Assembly: GCA_052273485.1 (NCBI GenBank)
Contig: DAVZID010000004.1
Location: 38,418 to 102,417, forward strand
Reading direction: 5' to 3'
Source: Anthropogastromicrobium sp052273485
GTDB taxonomy: Bacteria; Bacillota; Clostridia; Lachnospirales; Lachnospiraceae
Length of the DNA stretch: 64,000 bases
Made by a program: the position numbers and the translations under genes. Positions 54,977-63,946 of this stretch are shown in pieces (position 1 is the stretch's first letter; the number at the start of each line of letters is the position of its first letter). The notes below the pieces were generated by a model. It had not been told where the DNA came from. It was given only the letters and a program-made list of their open reading frames with translations, and did no database searches.

Positions 54977-56449
54977 TCAATTCCCATTTGTCAGTCGAAG
55001 TGGCTCCTGACCTCGAAGCTCAATCACCGGTCCTCCTGTATGCTCCACATAAGCACGCGTAATGCGAACGCGGCCGATGTTGTCATCCTTTGGAATCTCA
55101 TACATGATATCCAACATGAAATCCTCAATAATTGCACGAAGCGCCCTCGCACCCGTGTCCTTCTTTAATGCCTTCGCCGCAATCGCTTCCAGTGCATCTG
55201 GTTCAAACACCAGATCCACCTCATCCATAGCAAGAAGCTCTTTATACTGCTTTAAAAGCGCATTTTTTGGCTCACTCAAAATTCTTGTAAGCATCTTCTC
55301 ATCTAATGCATCAAGTGTAAAGACAATCGGAAGACGTCCCAGAAACTCTGGAATCATACCGAAGTTTCGAAGATCCTCGGTCTCCACATAGCGCAGAACA
55401 TTCTTCTCATTGTCATAGTGATCCTTAAGCTCGGCATTAAAGCCCATAGAAGATTTCTTTGCCAGACGCTCACGAATGACCTGATCCAGATCCGGGAACG
55501 CACCACCGCAGATAAATAAAATATTAGTGGTATCAACAGTCACCATCGGAACCATCGCATTCTTGCTGGATGCGCCAACTGGCACTTCCACCTCAGCACC
55601 CTCCAACAGTTTTAACAGGCCCTGCTGAACACTCTCACCATTTACATCGCGATGATTGGTCTCTCTCTTTCTGGCAAGCTTATCAATCTCATCAATAAAC
55701 ACGATTCCAGTCTGTGCCTTCTCAACATCATTGTCTGCTGCCGCAAGAAGCTTACTGATGACACTCTCAATATCATCACCAATATAACCGGCCTCGGTCA
55801 AAGAGGTCGCATCTGCAATTGCAAGCGGCACATCAAGAAGCTTTGCCAAGGTTTTAACCAAATAGGTTTTGCCGCTTCCGGTCGGTCCAATCATCAGCAT
55901 GTTCGACTTTTCAATCTCCACATCTTTTTTCTGCTGAATCGCTGCCATTCTTTTGTAATGATTGTAAACAGCAACAGACATAACCTTTTTTGCATGCTCC
56001 TGTCCTACTACATACTCATTTAATCTGGCATGAATCTGATGCGGCGTTGGAACCTCCTTCAAGTCGATCGGCTTTACTTCCTCGTCCGGCTTCTTTTTCT
56101 TAATTTTCTGTGGCTCCGGCATACCCGCATTCATGTTATTCATCATATTCATCAAATCATCCGGAGTTGTTGCAAAAGAAAAGCCCTCCGGGATTCCAAA
56201 CATTTTCGGAAAATTGCCATTGCTAACCTGATTAAATGCCTTCTGCATACAGTCATTACAGATGCTGATTCCTGGTTGAATCGTGATCATCTTTCCTGCT
56301 TTACTCTCGGGTCTACGGCAGACATAACAAACCTTTTCATATGCATCCTGATCATCGGTTGTATGATTTGTGTTATTCTTTGCATCACTGTTATTCTCAT
56401 TTGTATTCATCACATTTGTATCGTTATCGTTTGTATTCTGATTCGCCAT
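54977..56449 (-). CDS. clpX: ATP-dependent protease ATPase subunit ClpX
   Basis: Unfoldase that feeds ClpP. The N-terminal zinc-binding domain has CYVCRRPESKAG and CNDCMQ. The AAA domain has Walker A GPTGSGKTYLVKTLA and Walker B IVFIDEIDKLARK. I chose ATG 56449 (MANQNTN) since AAAGGAG is eight bases upstream; the frame from 56572 has no site. The first 40 residues before the zinc domain are rich in Asn, Asp and Thr, unusually long. It is 490 residues. clpP is not adjacent in this window. Confidence 0.95.
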   Translation of the reverse strand: MANQNTNDNDTNVMNTNENNSDAKNNTNHTTDDQDAYEKVCYVCRRPESKAGKMITIQPGISICNDCMQKAFNQVSNGNFPKMFGIPEGFSFATTPDDLMNMMNNMNAGMPEPQKIKKKKPDEEVKPIDLKEVPTPHQIHARLNEYVVGQEHAKKVMSVAVYNHYKRMAAIQQKKDVEIEKSNMLMIGPTGSGKTYLVKTLAKLLDVPLAIADATSLTEAGYIGDDIESVISKLLAAADNDVEKAQTGIVFIDEIDKLARKRETNHRDVNGESVQQGLLKLLEGAEVEVPVGASSKNAMVPMVTVDTTNILFICGGAFPDLDQVIRERLAKKSSMGFNAELKDHYDNEKNVLRYVETEDLRNFGMIPEFLGRLPIVFTLDALDEKMLTRILSEPKNALLKQYKELLAMDEVDLVFEPDALEAIAAKALKKDTGARALRAIIEDFMLDIMYEIPKDDNIGRVRITRAYVEHTGGPVIELRGQEPLRLTNGN

Positions 56450-56579
56450 AACGCAAACTCCTTTAATCTTTCTTTCATTGTGCCTTTTTATCCGCAAACG
56501 AATACAATCCATCCGCAGCTTTCTGGCTTTTGATATCTCTTGTAGTATACTTGATGCGCAAAAGAAAAACAAGATTTTT

Positions 56580-56614
56580 TGAAAAAAAGACTGGCAGATT
56601 TCTCCGCCAGTCTT
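56580..56614 (-). terminator. terminator of ilvC
   Basis: In the minus sense AAGACTGGC and GCCAGTCTT form a perfect 9-bp stem with a 10-nt loop, followed by TTTTTTTC. It lies about 40 bp past the ilvC stop. Confidence 0.9.
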
Positions 56615-56652
56615 CTAAAATTTTTATAAAATCCTTTACAAAGTTTACAGAA

Positions 56653-57663
56653 TTAGTTATCGATCAGCTTCTTGGTATCCTTCCAGCTCATCAGACTTCT
56701 TAACTCCTCGCCAACCTTCTCAACCGGATGCTCAGCCTGCATACGTCTCATAGCCAAAAAGTGCGGCATACCAACCTTGCTCTCTAACAGCCACTCCTTA
56801 GCGAATGCACCGCTCTGGATATCAGCCAGAACCTTACGCATTGCGTTCTTGGTATCCTCAGTGATGATCTTCGGTCCAGTGATGTAATCACCATACTCAG
56901 CAGTGTTGGAGATGGAATATCTCATACCAGCGAAACCAGACTCGTTGATCAAATCAACGATCAGCTTCATCTCATGGATACACTCAAAGTAAGCGGACTC
57001 TGGCTCATAACCAGCCTCAACCAGTACCTCATAACCAGTCTTCATCAGTGCACATACACCACCACAAAGAACTGCCTGCTCACCAAACAGGTCGGTCTCG
57101 GTCTCCTGACGGAATGTGGTCTCCAAAACACCTGCTCTTGCGCCACCGATAGCCAGTGCGTAAGCCAGTGCCAGATCATGTGCCTTACCAGTAGCGTTCT
57201 GATGAACAGCGATCAGACACGGAACACCCTTGCCTTCCTGATAAGTAGAACGAACGGTATGGCCCGGTCCCTTTGGTGCGATCATGGTAACGTCAACATC
57301 TGCTGGCGGAACGATCTGATTGAAGTGAATAGCGAAGCCGTGAGCGAACATTAACATCATACCTGGTCTTAAGTTCGGAGCTACGCTCTCGTTGTACATA
57401 GCTGCCTGCTTCTCATCGTTGATCAGGATCATGACAATATCTGCTCTCTTAGTAGCCTCTGCTGCTGTATATACTTCAAATCCCTCTGCTTCTGCCTTTG
57501 CCCAAGACTTGGATCCCTCGTACAGACCAATAATGACGTTGCATCCAGATTCCTTTGCGTTCTTTGCATGTGCATGTCCCTGGCTGCCGTATCCGATAAT
57601 CGCAATGGTCTTACCCTCCAGTAAAGACAGATTACAGTCCTTCTGATAATAAATTGTTGCCAT
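56653..57663 (-). CDS. ilvC: ketol-acid reductoisomerase IlvC
   Basis: Second step of valine and isoleucine synthesis: isomerises and reduces acetolactate-type acids with NADPH. N-terminal Rossmann motif IGYGSQGHAHAKN, substrate-metal segment MIAPKGPGHTVRSTYQEGKGVP and C-terminal EFAGMRYSISNTAEYGD-like stretch identify a class I enzyme. I chose ATG 57663 with TGGAGG eight bases upstream. It is 336 residues. Lies 160 bp after ilvN and is probably co-transcribed. Confidence 0.96.
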   Translation of the reverse strand: MATIYYQKDCNLSLLEGKTIAIIGYGSQGHAHAKNAKESGCNVIIGLYEGSKSWAKAEAEGFEVYTAAEATKRADIVMILINDEKQAAMYNESVAPNLRPGMMLMFAHGFAIHFNQIVPPADVDVTMIAPKGPGHTVRSTYQEGKGVPCLIAVHQNATGKAHDLALAYALAIGGARAGVLETTFRQETETDLFGEQAVLCGGVCALMKTGYEVLVEAGYEPESAYFECIHEMKLIVDLINESGFAGMRYSISNTAEYGDYITGPKIITEDTKNAMRKVLADIQSGAFAKEWLLESKVGMPHFLAMRRMQAEHPVEKVGEELRSLMSWKDTKKLIDN

Positions 57664-57824
57664 AACTTTATCCTCCATATAGTGTTGTAGGGCATTCGTC
57701 CTACGTAAATATGCAAAACAAGACTCTAGAAATATGATAATAGATTATTCATATGTAGAGAGTTGCAATGTCGCGTTTTGAAATAGTAAAAACAAATAAA
57801 ACTAAATAAAAATAGATCAAATAA

Positions 57825-58322
57825 TTAAGACAGGCTATTTGCAGAACCTCTTGACAAACCTGTGATGCCAGTTCTTGCTAATTCCAGTATCGTAAACTTC
57901 TCAAGAAGCTTTGTACAGGCATCAAGCTTGCTCTCATTTCCAGTGAGTTCAATCATCATAGACTCTTCTCCGACATCAACAATCTTCGCACGGAAAATAT
58001 CTGCGATCGCAATCACCTGAGCACGCTCCTCTGGCTTTGCTGCTACCTTAATTAAAATCAGCTCTCTGCAGACTGACGCATCCGCAGGCAGCACCTGAAT
58101 CTTTGATACATCCACCAGCTTTGCGAGCTGCTTTTCGATCTGCTCGAGTACCTCCGGCTCACCCTCTGCCACAACTGTCATTCTGGAATGGCTCTTATCC
58201 TGTGTCTCTCCAACCGTCAGACTGTCAATGTTATAACCTCTACGGCTGAACAATCCGGCAACGCGGCTCAGCACACCGGCTTCATTATCTACCAACAATG
58301 AAAAAACAACTTTATTACTCAT
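57825..58322 (-). CDS. ilvN: acetolactate synthase small (regulatory) subunit IlvN/IlvH
   Basis: ACT-domain subunit that gives valine feedback control of acetolactate synthase. The N-terminal SLLVDNEAGVLSRVAGLFSRRGYNIDSLTVG is the classic ACT start. It is 165 residues from ATG 58322, with AAGGGTG six bases upstream. The catalytic subunit is not next to it in this window. Confidence 0.95.
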   Translation of the reverse strand: MSNKVVFSLLVDNEAGVLSRVAGLFSRRGYNIDSLTVGETQDKSHSRMTVVAEGEPEVLEQIEKQLAKLVDVSKIQVLPADASVCRELILIKVAAKPEERAQVIAIADIFRAKIVDVGEESMMIELTGNESKLDACTKLLEKFTILELARTGITGLSRGSANSLS

Positions 58323-58396
58323 GTAATCACCCTTGTATCCTTCTGATTCATTTCCGCTCACAGCTGTTTTATTTCTTTTAACTGCTTGCTCGATTA

Positions 58397-58432
58397 ATCA
58401 TAGCAATGATTGCCCTTATTGTCAAGTGACAA
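58397..58432 (-). promoter_or_regulatory. promoter of ilvN-ilvC with overlapping palindrome
   Basis: In the minus sense TTGACA (58425-58420) and TATGAT (58402-58397) are 17 bp apart. The palindrome TTGTCA-AG-TGACAA (58419-58432) covers the -35 box and could be a repressor site. The leader of about 70 nt is too short for a T-box riboswitch. The remaining bases to 58636 hold the divergent start of the GerA-family gene and nothing else obvious. Confidence 0.7.
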
Positions 58433-58636
58433 AAATAATGTTGATCCGTGCGATTTTAACCTCTTTTCCCTTATAATTTCCTTTTATTTGATGTGCAATC
58501 GACTTTTATTGATTTTTTTTATCTCAGTCCCATTATTTTTTCAATGCTTTTTCCTAAAATTAGGAAGAAATTATTTGGAATATTCATTTAAAATAAGCGA
58601 AGACTATAGAAAGAACCATCAGAAAGGACTACAATT

Positions 58637-60088
58637 ATGGAGAAACTTTCAAAAAATATAGACTTTAATATGGAATATTTAGCAAAAACACTCCATATTG
58701 ATCAAAACTTTGATCTCGTCTCTCGTGTCATTGAGTTAAAAGGACATCGTACTGCCCTTTACTGTATCGATGGCTTTGCAAAAGATGAGGTACTCGAAAA
58801 GCTGATGGAATTTATGTTTAAACAGACAGATTCCCTAAAACAGCCCGATGACTTTCCTCCCGATGCATTGTCGTTTTCAAAGTTCTTGCTTCCCTACTGC
58901 GAAATCACGCTCGAGGACCGCTTTGAACCTGCCATCACTGCTCTTTTAAAGGGCATGAGTTTATTACTGATTGACGGCTACAATCAGCTTTTTCTCATTG
59001 ACTGTCGCAGTTACCCTGCCCGGAGCGTATCGGAACCAGAAAAGGATAAAACCATGCGCGGCTCCCGTGATGGCTTCGTCGAAACGCTTGTTTTTAACAC
59101 GGCTCTCATTCGAAGACGCATCCGCGATCCCAAACTGATTATGGAAATGCAGCAGGCCGGTACGCGCTCAAAGACCGATATTTGTCTATGCTATTTAGAT
59201 GACCTTGTCGATCAAACGCTTTTGCAGTCGATACGAAAACGGATTCAATCCATTCAGGTGCAATCGCTTACAATGAATCAGGAAAGCTTAGCAGAATGTA
59301 TTTTTCCATACAAATGGTTTAATCCATTTCCTAAATTCAAATTTACGGAACGTCCTGACGCTGCCTGTGCTGCTGTGTTTGAGGGAAATCTGATCATTCT
59401 CGTTGACAATTCGCCAAGTGCAATGATTTTGCCTTCCTCTTTATTTGATATCGTAGAGGAAGCCGATGACTATTATTTTCCACCGTTGACAGGCACCTAC
59501 CTTCGTCTAACAAGAGCTCTGATTGCACTCATGACGTATTTTGTTCCCGTTTTGTATCTGCTTTCTACCATGCACCCAACAATGCTTCCTGATTGGTTAT
59601 CGTTCATTGCTATAAAAGATAATATCAATGTTCCAATCATTTTACAGCTTCTTATTTTAGAGCTGGCGCTTGATGGACTGCGCCTTGCTGCCATCAACAC
59701 CCCAAACATGCTTTCCACTCCGCTAAGTATCACCGCTGGTATTGTACTAGGAGAATTTTCGGTTAAATCTGGCTGGTTCAACTCGGAGTCCATGGTTTAC
59801 ATGGCATTTATTTTTGTAGCCAATTATACGCAGTCCAGCTATGAATTTGGCTATGCGTTAAAATTTATGCGAATGCTAACCCTAATTTTAACGGCAATTT
59901 TTGATTTCTGGGGTTTTGCTGCCGGTGTCATTTTGTTTATTGTCTCTATGATCTGCAACAAGACAATAAGCGGCTATCCTTATCTGTATCCAGTCATTCC
60001 ATTCTCATGGAAGGCACTTTCAAAGCGATTTTTCCGGTCACGGCTTACAGATGTGGAGTCGGATAGCAGCCTAAAGCAGCAAAAATGA
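58637..60088 (+). CDS. GerA-family spore germination protein
   Basis: Member of the GerAA-like receptor subunits of the spore inner membrane. N-terminal soluble part of about 290 residues with DICLCYLDDLVDQTLLQSIRKRIQ, then about five membrane segments (residues about 290-450) with the conserved PTMLPDWL and SLLSLE-like LILELALDGLRLA stretches. It is 483 residues. The ATG at 58637 has AGAAAGGAC upstream. No gerAB or gerAC partner lies next to it, so it may act alone or with distant partners. Confidence 0.9.
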   Translation: MEKLSKNIDFNMEYLAKTLHIDQNFDLVSRVIELKGHRTALYCIDGFAKDEVLEKLMEFMFKQTDSLKQPDDFPPDALSFSKFLLPYCEITLEDRFEPAITALLKGMSLLLIDGYNQLFLIDCRSYPARSVSEPEKDKTMRGSRDGFVETLVFNTALIRRRIRDPKLIMEMQQAGTRSKTDICLCYLDDLVDQTLLQSIRKRIQSIQVQSLTMNQESLAECIFPYKWFNPFPKFKFTERPDAACAAVFEGNLIILVDNSPSAMILPSSLFDIVEEADDYYFPPLTGTYLRLTRALIALMTYFVPVLYLLSTMHPTMLPDWLSFIAIKDNINVPIILQLLILELALDGLRLAAINTPNMLSTPLSITAGIVLGEFSVKSGWFNSESMVYMAFIFVANYTQSSYEFGYALKFMRMLTLILTAIFDFWGFAAGVILFIVSMICNKTISGYPYLYPVIPFSWKALSKRFFRSRLTDVESDSSLKQQK

Positions 60089-60115
60089 TAAAAAATAGGA
60101 TTTCTTGATATCGGC

Positions 60116-60145
60116 TTGTTTTTTGCTGTCAAGTCATGGTATACT
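60116..60145 (+). promoter_or_regulatory. promoter of the double-GNAT gene
   Basis: TTGTTT (60116-60121) and extended -10 TGGTATACT (TATACT at 60140-60145) are 18 bp apart, about 95 bp upstream of the start codon. Confidence 0.45.
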
Positions 60146-60242
60146 GTTTTCAGTTTAACAGTTTATGATAGCAGATAGTTTACGTTGAATTTTTCATTCC
60201 ACTATCTGCTGCAGACTGCTACAGAAAGGGTAAAGGTATTCC

Positions 60243-61091
60243 ATGATTAAAATAAAAGAATTTACTGAATTGACAGAAAAAGATAAAGCTTCCATCCGTG
60301 AGCTTATTGATGACTGTATCCGCTATGAGCAGCTTGAACTTGCCGTACCAGATTTGGATGAAGAAGACGGCATTGCATATTTATATTATCAGTCTTCCAA
60401 AAATCCAAAGCTCATCAGTGTACTTTTTTGCTATGATCTTGAGGATTATCTCGAGGTTAGTGCCTTCACAAGTCCTGCTCATCGCTGCCAAGGTGCTTTC
60501 ACAAGTCTGTTCCAGAAGCTTATGGATGGATACGAGGAAACACCAGTATGCTTCTATCCAGATGGAAACAGCTATGATGCGCTGATGACAATGGAAGTAT
60601 TAGATTGTGAATATAGTGGAACAGAGCATCTGATGCGATTAGAACACAGGACAGAAACATCTGAAGCACCTGATGATCCTCAGCCAGCCATTTCTCTTCG
60701 CCCAGCAAATGAAGCGGATCTCGCTGCACTTGCTGCCATCCATAGCGCTGCTTTTGATATGGAAGAGGAAGAATCACAGGCATTTATTCAGCAGTCCTTT
60801 GATTCTGGTGAGACGATTTGGTGTATCCATTCCACTGCGCAAAATGATCAACTTGTCGGTCTTGTATTAACCTCTATTCAGCCGGATCAGACTAGCCTCT
60901 ATGGTCTTGCCATTCACCCTGAACAGCAGGGAAAGGGCTACGGCCGTGTGGCAGTACAAACACTTTTACAGATGCCTGAAATCACCTTCCCTGTTACGCT
61001 TCATGTAACGGAAGAGAATGAAGCTGCCTATAAGATTTATAAAGAAATGGGATTTGTTACCACTCAGGAATTGATGGAGTATTGGTACTGA
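60243..61091 (+). CDS. GNAT acetyltransferase with two GNAT-like domains
   Basis: The C-terminal half is a standard GNAT domain with the acetyl-CoA loop LAIHPEQQGKGYGRVAVQTLL and VTEENEAAYKIYKEMGF. The N-terminal half has weaker GNAT similarity (VSAFTSPAHRCQGAFTSLFQKLM) and may be a degenerate domain. It is 282 residues. Substrate unknown. A 60-bp copy of its 3' end occurs downstream at 63018-63077. Confidence 0.88.
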   Translation: MIKIKEFTELTEKDKASIRELIDDCIRYEQLELAVPDLDEEDGIAYLYYQSSKNPKLISVLFCYDLEDYLEVSAFTSPAHRCQGAFTSLFQKLMDGYEETPVCFYPDGNSYDALMTMEVLDCEYSGTEHLMRLEHRTETSEAPDDPQPAISLRPANEADLAALAAIHSAAFDMEEEESQAFIQQSFDSGETIWCIHSTAQNDQLVGLVLTSIQPDQTSLYGLAIHPEQQGKGYGRVAVQTLLQMPEITFPVTLHVTEENEAAYKIYKEMGFVTTQELMEYWY

Positions 61092-61149
61092 TTATTGTAT
61101 ATCAAGATTATGTGATTTTCCTTGAAAATTTTTAAATATTTAGAAGCAG

Positions 61150-61190
61150 CAATGCCGCCGGTCATATTAGCATGACTAGTGGCATTGTTT
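61150..61190. terminator. hairpin between convergent genes
   Basis: CAATGCC (61150-61156) pairs with GGCATTG (61181-61187), with GTCAT/ATGAC inside, followed by a short T-run on the plus strand. Probably ends the GNAT gene. Confidence 0.6.
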
Positions 61191-61220
61191 AATACAATTT
61201 AATTTGAAAAGATTGCTATT

Positions 61221-62807
61221 TTACCTTCGTTTCTTTGACCTGTTCAGTTGCTTTCTTGCCTTTGCGATTGCCTTCATATCTGCACTTTTTCTGCTCTCAT
61301 CATGAAGTGAACGATATAGATCAAAACGCTCTTGCGATAATCGTCCATCCTCTAATGCCTGCCTTACTGCGCAGCGCGGCTCGTTTGTATGTGTGCAATC
61401 ACGAAAACGGCACTGCATAGCCAATTCTGCAATATCTTCAAAGGTGTCGTCAATTCCTTCGTCCACATCACAAATTCCAATCTCTCGCATACCAGGCGTA
61501 TCTATAACGATAACACCATTTGGCAATTCAATCATCTCACGATAGGTAGTCGTGTGACGTCCTTTCGCATCCTTTTCACGAATCTCACCTGTTTTCATAA
61601 CCTCTGTTCCTGCTAACGCATTGACAAGTGTTGATTTTCCAACACCAGAAGACCCTAGAAGTGCAATTGTATTTCCAGACTGTAGATACACATTTAACGC
61701 ATCCATCCCTTCTCCCGTCAAAGCACTAACTGCATGAACTTTTATCTGTGGAAGCATTTCTATAAGCTGTTCTTTCAAATTTTCCACGTCTGAACATAAA
61801 TCAGCTTTGGTCAAAATTATAATAGGCTGTACACCTTCCTGCAAAACAGTTGCTGCATAGCGCACAACACGATTTCTATTAAAATTATCATTTAATGACA
61901 TGACAAGAAATGCATAATCAATATTTGCTGCCATGGGCTGCTCTTTCATACTCTTGGCCGTATCCGGACGTGTCAAAAAATTTTTTCGTTCACAGATCTC
62001 TACAATTTTAGAATCACCCTTAGGATTATAGCGAAATGTCACATAATCGCCAACTACAGGAAGCTCCGTTTCCTCCTGGTAAAATCTTCCACTTAATTTT
62101 GCTGGAATCTCTTTTCCCCAATATCGAATTACGTAACTATTTTTCTGAACTTCACTGATACGTCCCAAACGCTCTGTGTGCAGCCACTGACACGAAAATT
62201 TTAATGGTTTATATGGCGGAAACTTCTTATTAAATGTGGCTAGCACTTTTCGGCCTTCCTCTGTCTGATCACTTGGGCATTCTTCAAACACTTTCGATTC
62301 TATAAAGCGTCCCGGCATTTCAGACAATCCTCCTGACTGCAGCTCATAACCCATAAATGCTGGGAAATTATGTCCTTCTGCGTCCATCAATCCGAAGTGA
62401 TCTGCGGTTATGAAACCATGTTTCGGATAATAATCTGGTTCTCCAAAAATGCAAATGCCCGGATAGCCCGCAACTCTTGCCAACTCAATTGTTTCTGCCA
62501 ATAACTTTCCACAGACACCACAGTTTTGGTAAAGTGGATCTGCACACAATGGGCCAAACGTGAGAATTTCCTTTCGTTTTCCTTCATGCTCAATCCATGC
62601 CTTTGAATAAAAAATTGCTCCCACAATTTTTCCATCTACCTCTGCCACTCGACTTAATGATTCCAGATAATCTTGTGATTGACGCAGTCTGTGTACCAGA
62701 AGATGCTCATTACAGCCTGGACCATGCATATTCCAAAATGCTCGCATTACCATCTCTTCTGTCTGATGGTATTCTTCTTTTCTTTCTTTACGAATAATAA
62801 TTTCCAA
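61221..62807 (-). CDS. rsgA: fusion of GNAT acetyltransferase and ribosome-assembly GTPase RsgA
   Basis: Residues 1 to about 165 are a GNAT domain (FGPLCADPLYQNCGVCGKLLAETIELARVAGYPGICIFG). Residues about 205-528 are RsgA, a circularly permuted GTPase of 30S maturation: OB-fold, then TKADL (about 333), GSSGVGKST (about 385), DTPGMRE, and a zinc motif CRFRDCTHTNEPRCAV. All GTPase motifs are intact, so the enzyme is probably active. RsgA is usually a stand-alone protein of about 290-300 residues. The frame is continuous with no stop at the joint. The acetyltransferase substrate is unknown. Confidence 0.92.
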   Translation of the reverse strand: MEIIIRKERKEEYHQTEEMVMRAFWNMHGPGCNEHLLVHRLRQSQDYLESLSRVAEVDGKIVGAIFYSKAWIEHEGKRKEILTFGPLCADPLYQNCGVCGKLLAETIELARVAGYPGICIFGEPDYYPKHGFITADHFGLMDAEGHNFPAFMGYELQSGGLSEMPGRFIESKVFEECPSDQTEEGRKVLATFNKKFPPYKPLKFSCQWLHTERLGRISEVQKNSYVIRYWGKEIPAKLSGRFYQEETELPVVGDYVTFRYNPKGDSKIVEICERKNFLTRPDTAKSMKEQPMAANIDYAFLVMSLNDNFNRNRVVRYAATVLQEGVQPIIILTKADLCSDVENLKEQLIEMLPQIKVHAVSALTGEGMDALNVYLQSGNTIALLGSSGVGKSTLVNALAGTEVMKTGEIREKDAKGRHTTTYREMIELPNGVIVIDTPGMREIGICDVDEGIDDTFEDIAELAMQCRFRDCTHTNEPRCAVRQALEDGRLSQERFDLYRSLHDESRKSADMKAIAKARKQLNRSKKRR

Positions 62808-63017
62808 TTCTATCTTCTCCTGTCTTTTTGCCAGAGTCTTATAAACTCTGTTGTTAACATGAGTATAGAAAGTAAACTTGTATATGTCAATATTACAGGT
62901 GTCCCGAGATTTTTTCCATTCATTCTTGTTCTAATGCCCTCACGGGCTATCACCACATCACTTGGTACTCTCCAAACCCAAAGCTGCTATTCTTCCTAAT
63001 ATGAAGCAATTCTCCTA

Positions 63018-63077
63018 CAGATTTATAAGAATATCGGATTTGTTACGACACAGGAATTGATGGAGTATTGGTATTAA
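63018..63077 (+). pseudogene. remnant of a GNAT gene 3' end
   Basis: Translation reads QIYKNIGFVTTQELMEYWY followed by TAA, against YKIYKEMGFVTTQELMEYWY and stop at the end of the 60243-61091 gene. No start or upstream domain remains. The flanking interval 62808-63017 holds no other gene. Confidence 0.85.
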
Positions 63078-63126
63078 AACCATTTTATTCTTTTCAATTC
63101 ACATATGCCATACGTATTTATACAGA

Positions 63127-63165
63127 AAGAACATGCCCCAGCCATATAGGCCAGAGCATGTTCTT
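63127..63165 (-). terminator. hairpin downstream of the 27-residue peptide gene
   Basis: AAGAACATGC (63127-63136) pairs with GCATGTTCTT (63156-63165) in a 10-bp stem with a further GCC/GGC inside. The T-rich tail in the minus sense (TCTGTAT) is weak, so termination is likely but not certain. Confidence 0.6.
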
Positions 63166-63179
63166 CTCTTCACTTTGCA

Positions 63180-63263
63180 TTATTTTCCAGACTTACTTTT
63201 AACAACAATTACTACCGCATCAACAACCGCATGACCCAAAAGACTTAATAACTCGCCTGCCAT
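63180..63263 (-). CDS. 27-residue hydrophobic peptide
   Basis: An ORF too short for usual predictors: ATG at 63263 preceded by GAAAGGGGGTG at good distance, encoding MAGELLSLLGHAVV, then DAVVIVVKSKSGK and TAA. The middle is hydrophobic (likely one helix) and the tail basic. Followed by a hairpin. Such peptides include type I toxins, leaderless bacteriocins and phenol-soluble modulin-like peptides; I cannot tell which. No antitoxin RNA was identified. Confidence 0.5.
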   Translation of the reverse strand: MAGELLSLLGHAVVDAVVIVVKSKSGK

Positions 63264-63377
63264 AATTACACCCCCTTTCCAGTATTAATTTTCTTTCTTA
63301 TGTCTATAGAATATCATCCTTCATCCTACTATTCAGCTCCCTATCAGAAAAAAACGGTATTCAATTTTTACATAGTA

Positions 63378-63410
63378 AAGGCAGCTGCATTTTTCTTTTG
63401 CAACTGCCTT
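63378..63410. terminator. hairpin beyond the WYL fragment
   Basis: AAGGCAG-C-TGCA (63378-63389) pairs with TGCA-A-CTGCCTT (63399-63410), a stem of 11 pairs with one mismatch. T-rich sequence follows on the plus strand and a weaker one on the minus strand, just past the stop at 63421. Confidence 0.6.
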
Positions 63411-63420
63411 CAACTATTTT

Positions 63421-63946
63421 TTACTTGCATTCATTTTCTGCTATACACTTCAATTGACATTCAAGCCTTCTTTTAATTTCAATATATATTGGATCGTTTT
63501 TCTTTTTAAATTGAATTGTCGATCCATATCCCATAAGGCGAATAAATAAATCCAACTGATCTGATTTTTGGTAATCAATCTTAAGCTGATAAATTCCGCT
63601 GTTCTTATCATATGTACATTTCTTCTTCCATGGTGCAAACTCTGTCAAAATTCGATCCGCAGTATTCTTTTCTTCACTAAACTGAATTTCTGTAGAAAGA
63701 CCTTGCCAATTCAAATAATTTTGTAAGTTCATCTTAGCCTGATCAATATCGAATTTTTCTTCCGTATTCTCAACGTTCTGTATGTTTGACAGATTAAAAA
63801 TTACTATTTTGTTTGTTTTCGAAATTTCAAAGTATCCTTGAAAACGATTATGATCCTTTGAGAATTCTAATAAAATTGGGTTATAGTTTCCTTCCTTTAT
63901 TTTTCCTGTCAATGTATGATATCGAAGGAAGACCGTTTTTCTATCT
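63421..63946 (-). pseudogene. WYL-domain regulator fragment, 5' part missing
   Basis: The translation has the features of the C-terminal ligand-sensing part of a WYL transcriptional regulator: TVFLRYHTLTGKIKEGNYNPILLEF, RFQGYFEIS, and the final LFIRLMGYGSTIQFKKKNDPIYIEIKRRLECQLK. The N-terminal helix-turn-helix is absent. The upstream open frame enters a G+C-rich hairpin (63947-64000) that looks like the end of an insertion sequence, so the gene is probably truncated by insertion. If the frame continues past the window as a real protein, this would instead be a partial CDS. Confidence 0.55.

Noticed and set aside
58323..58396. T-box riboswitch upstream of ilvN
   Set aside because: The predicted leader is only about 70 nt and lacks T-box and specifier features.
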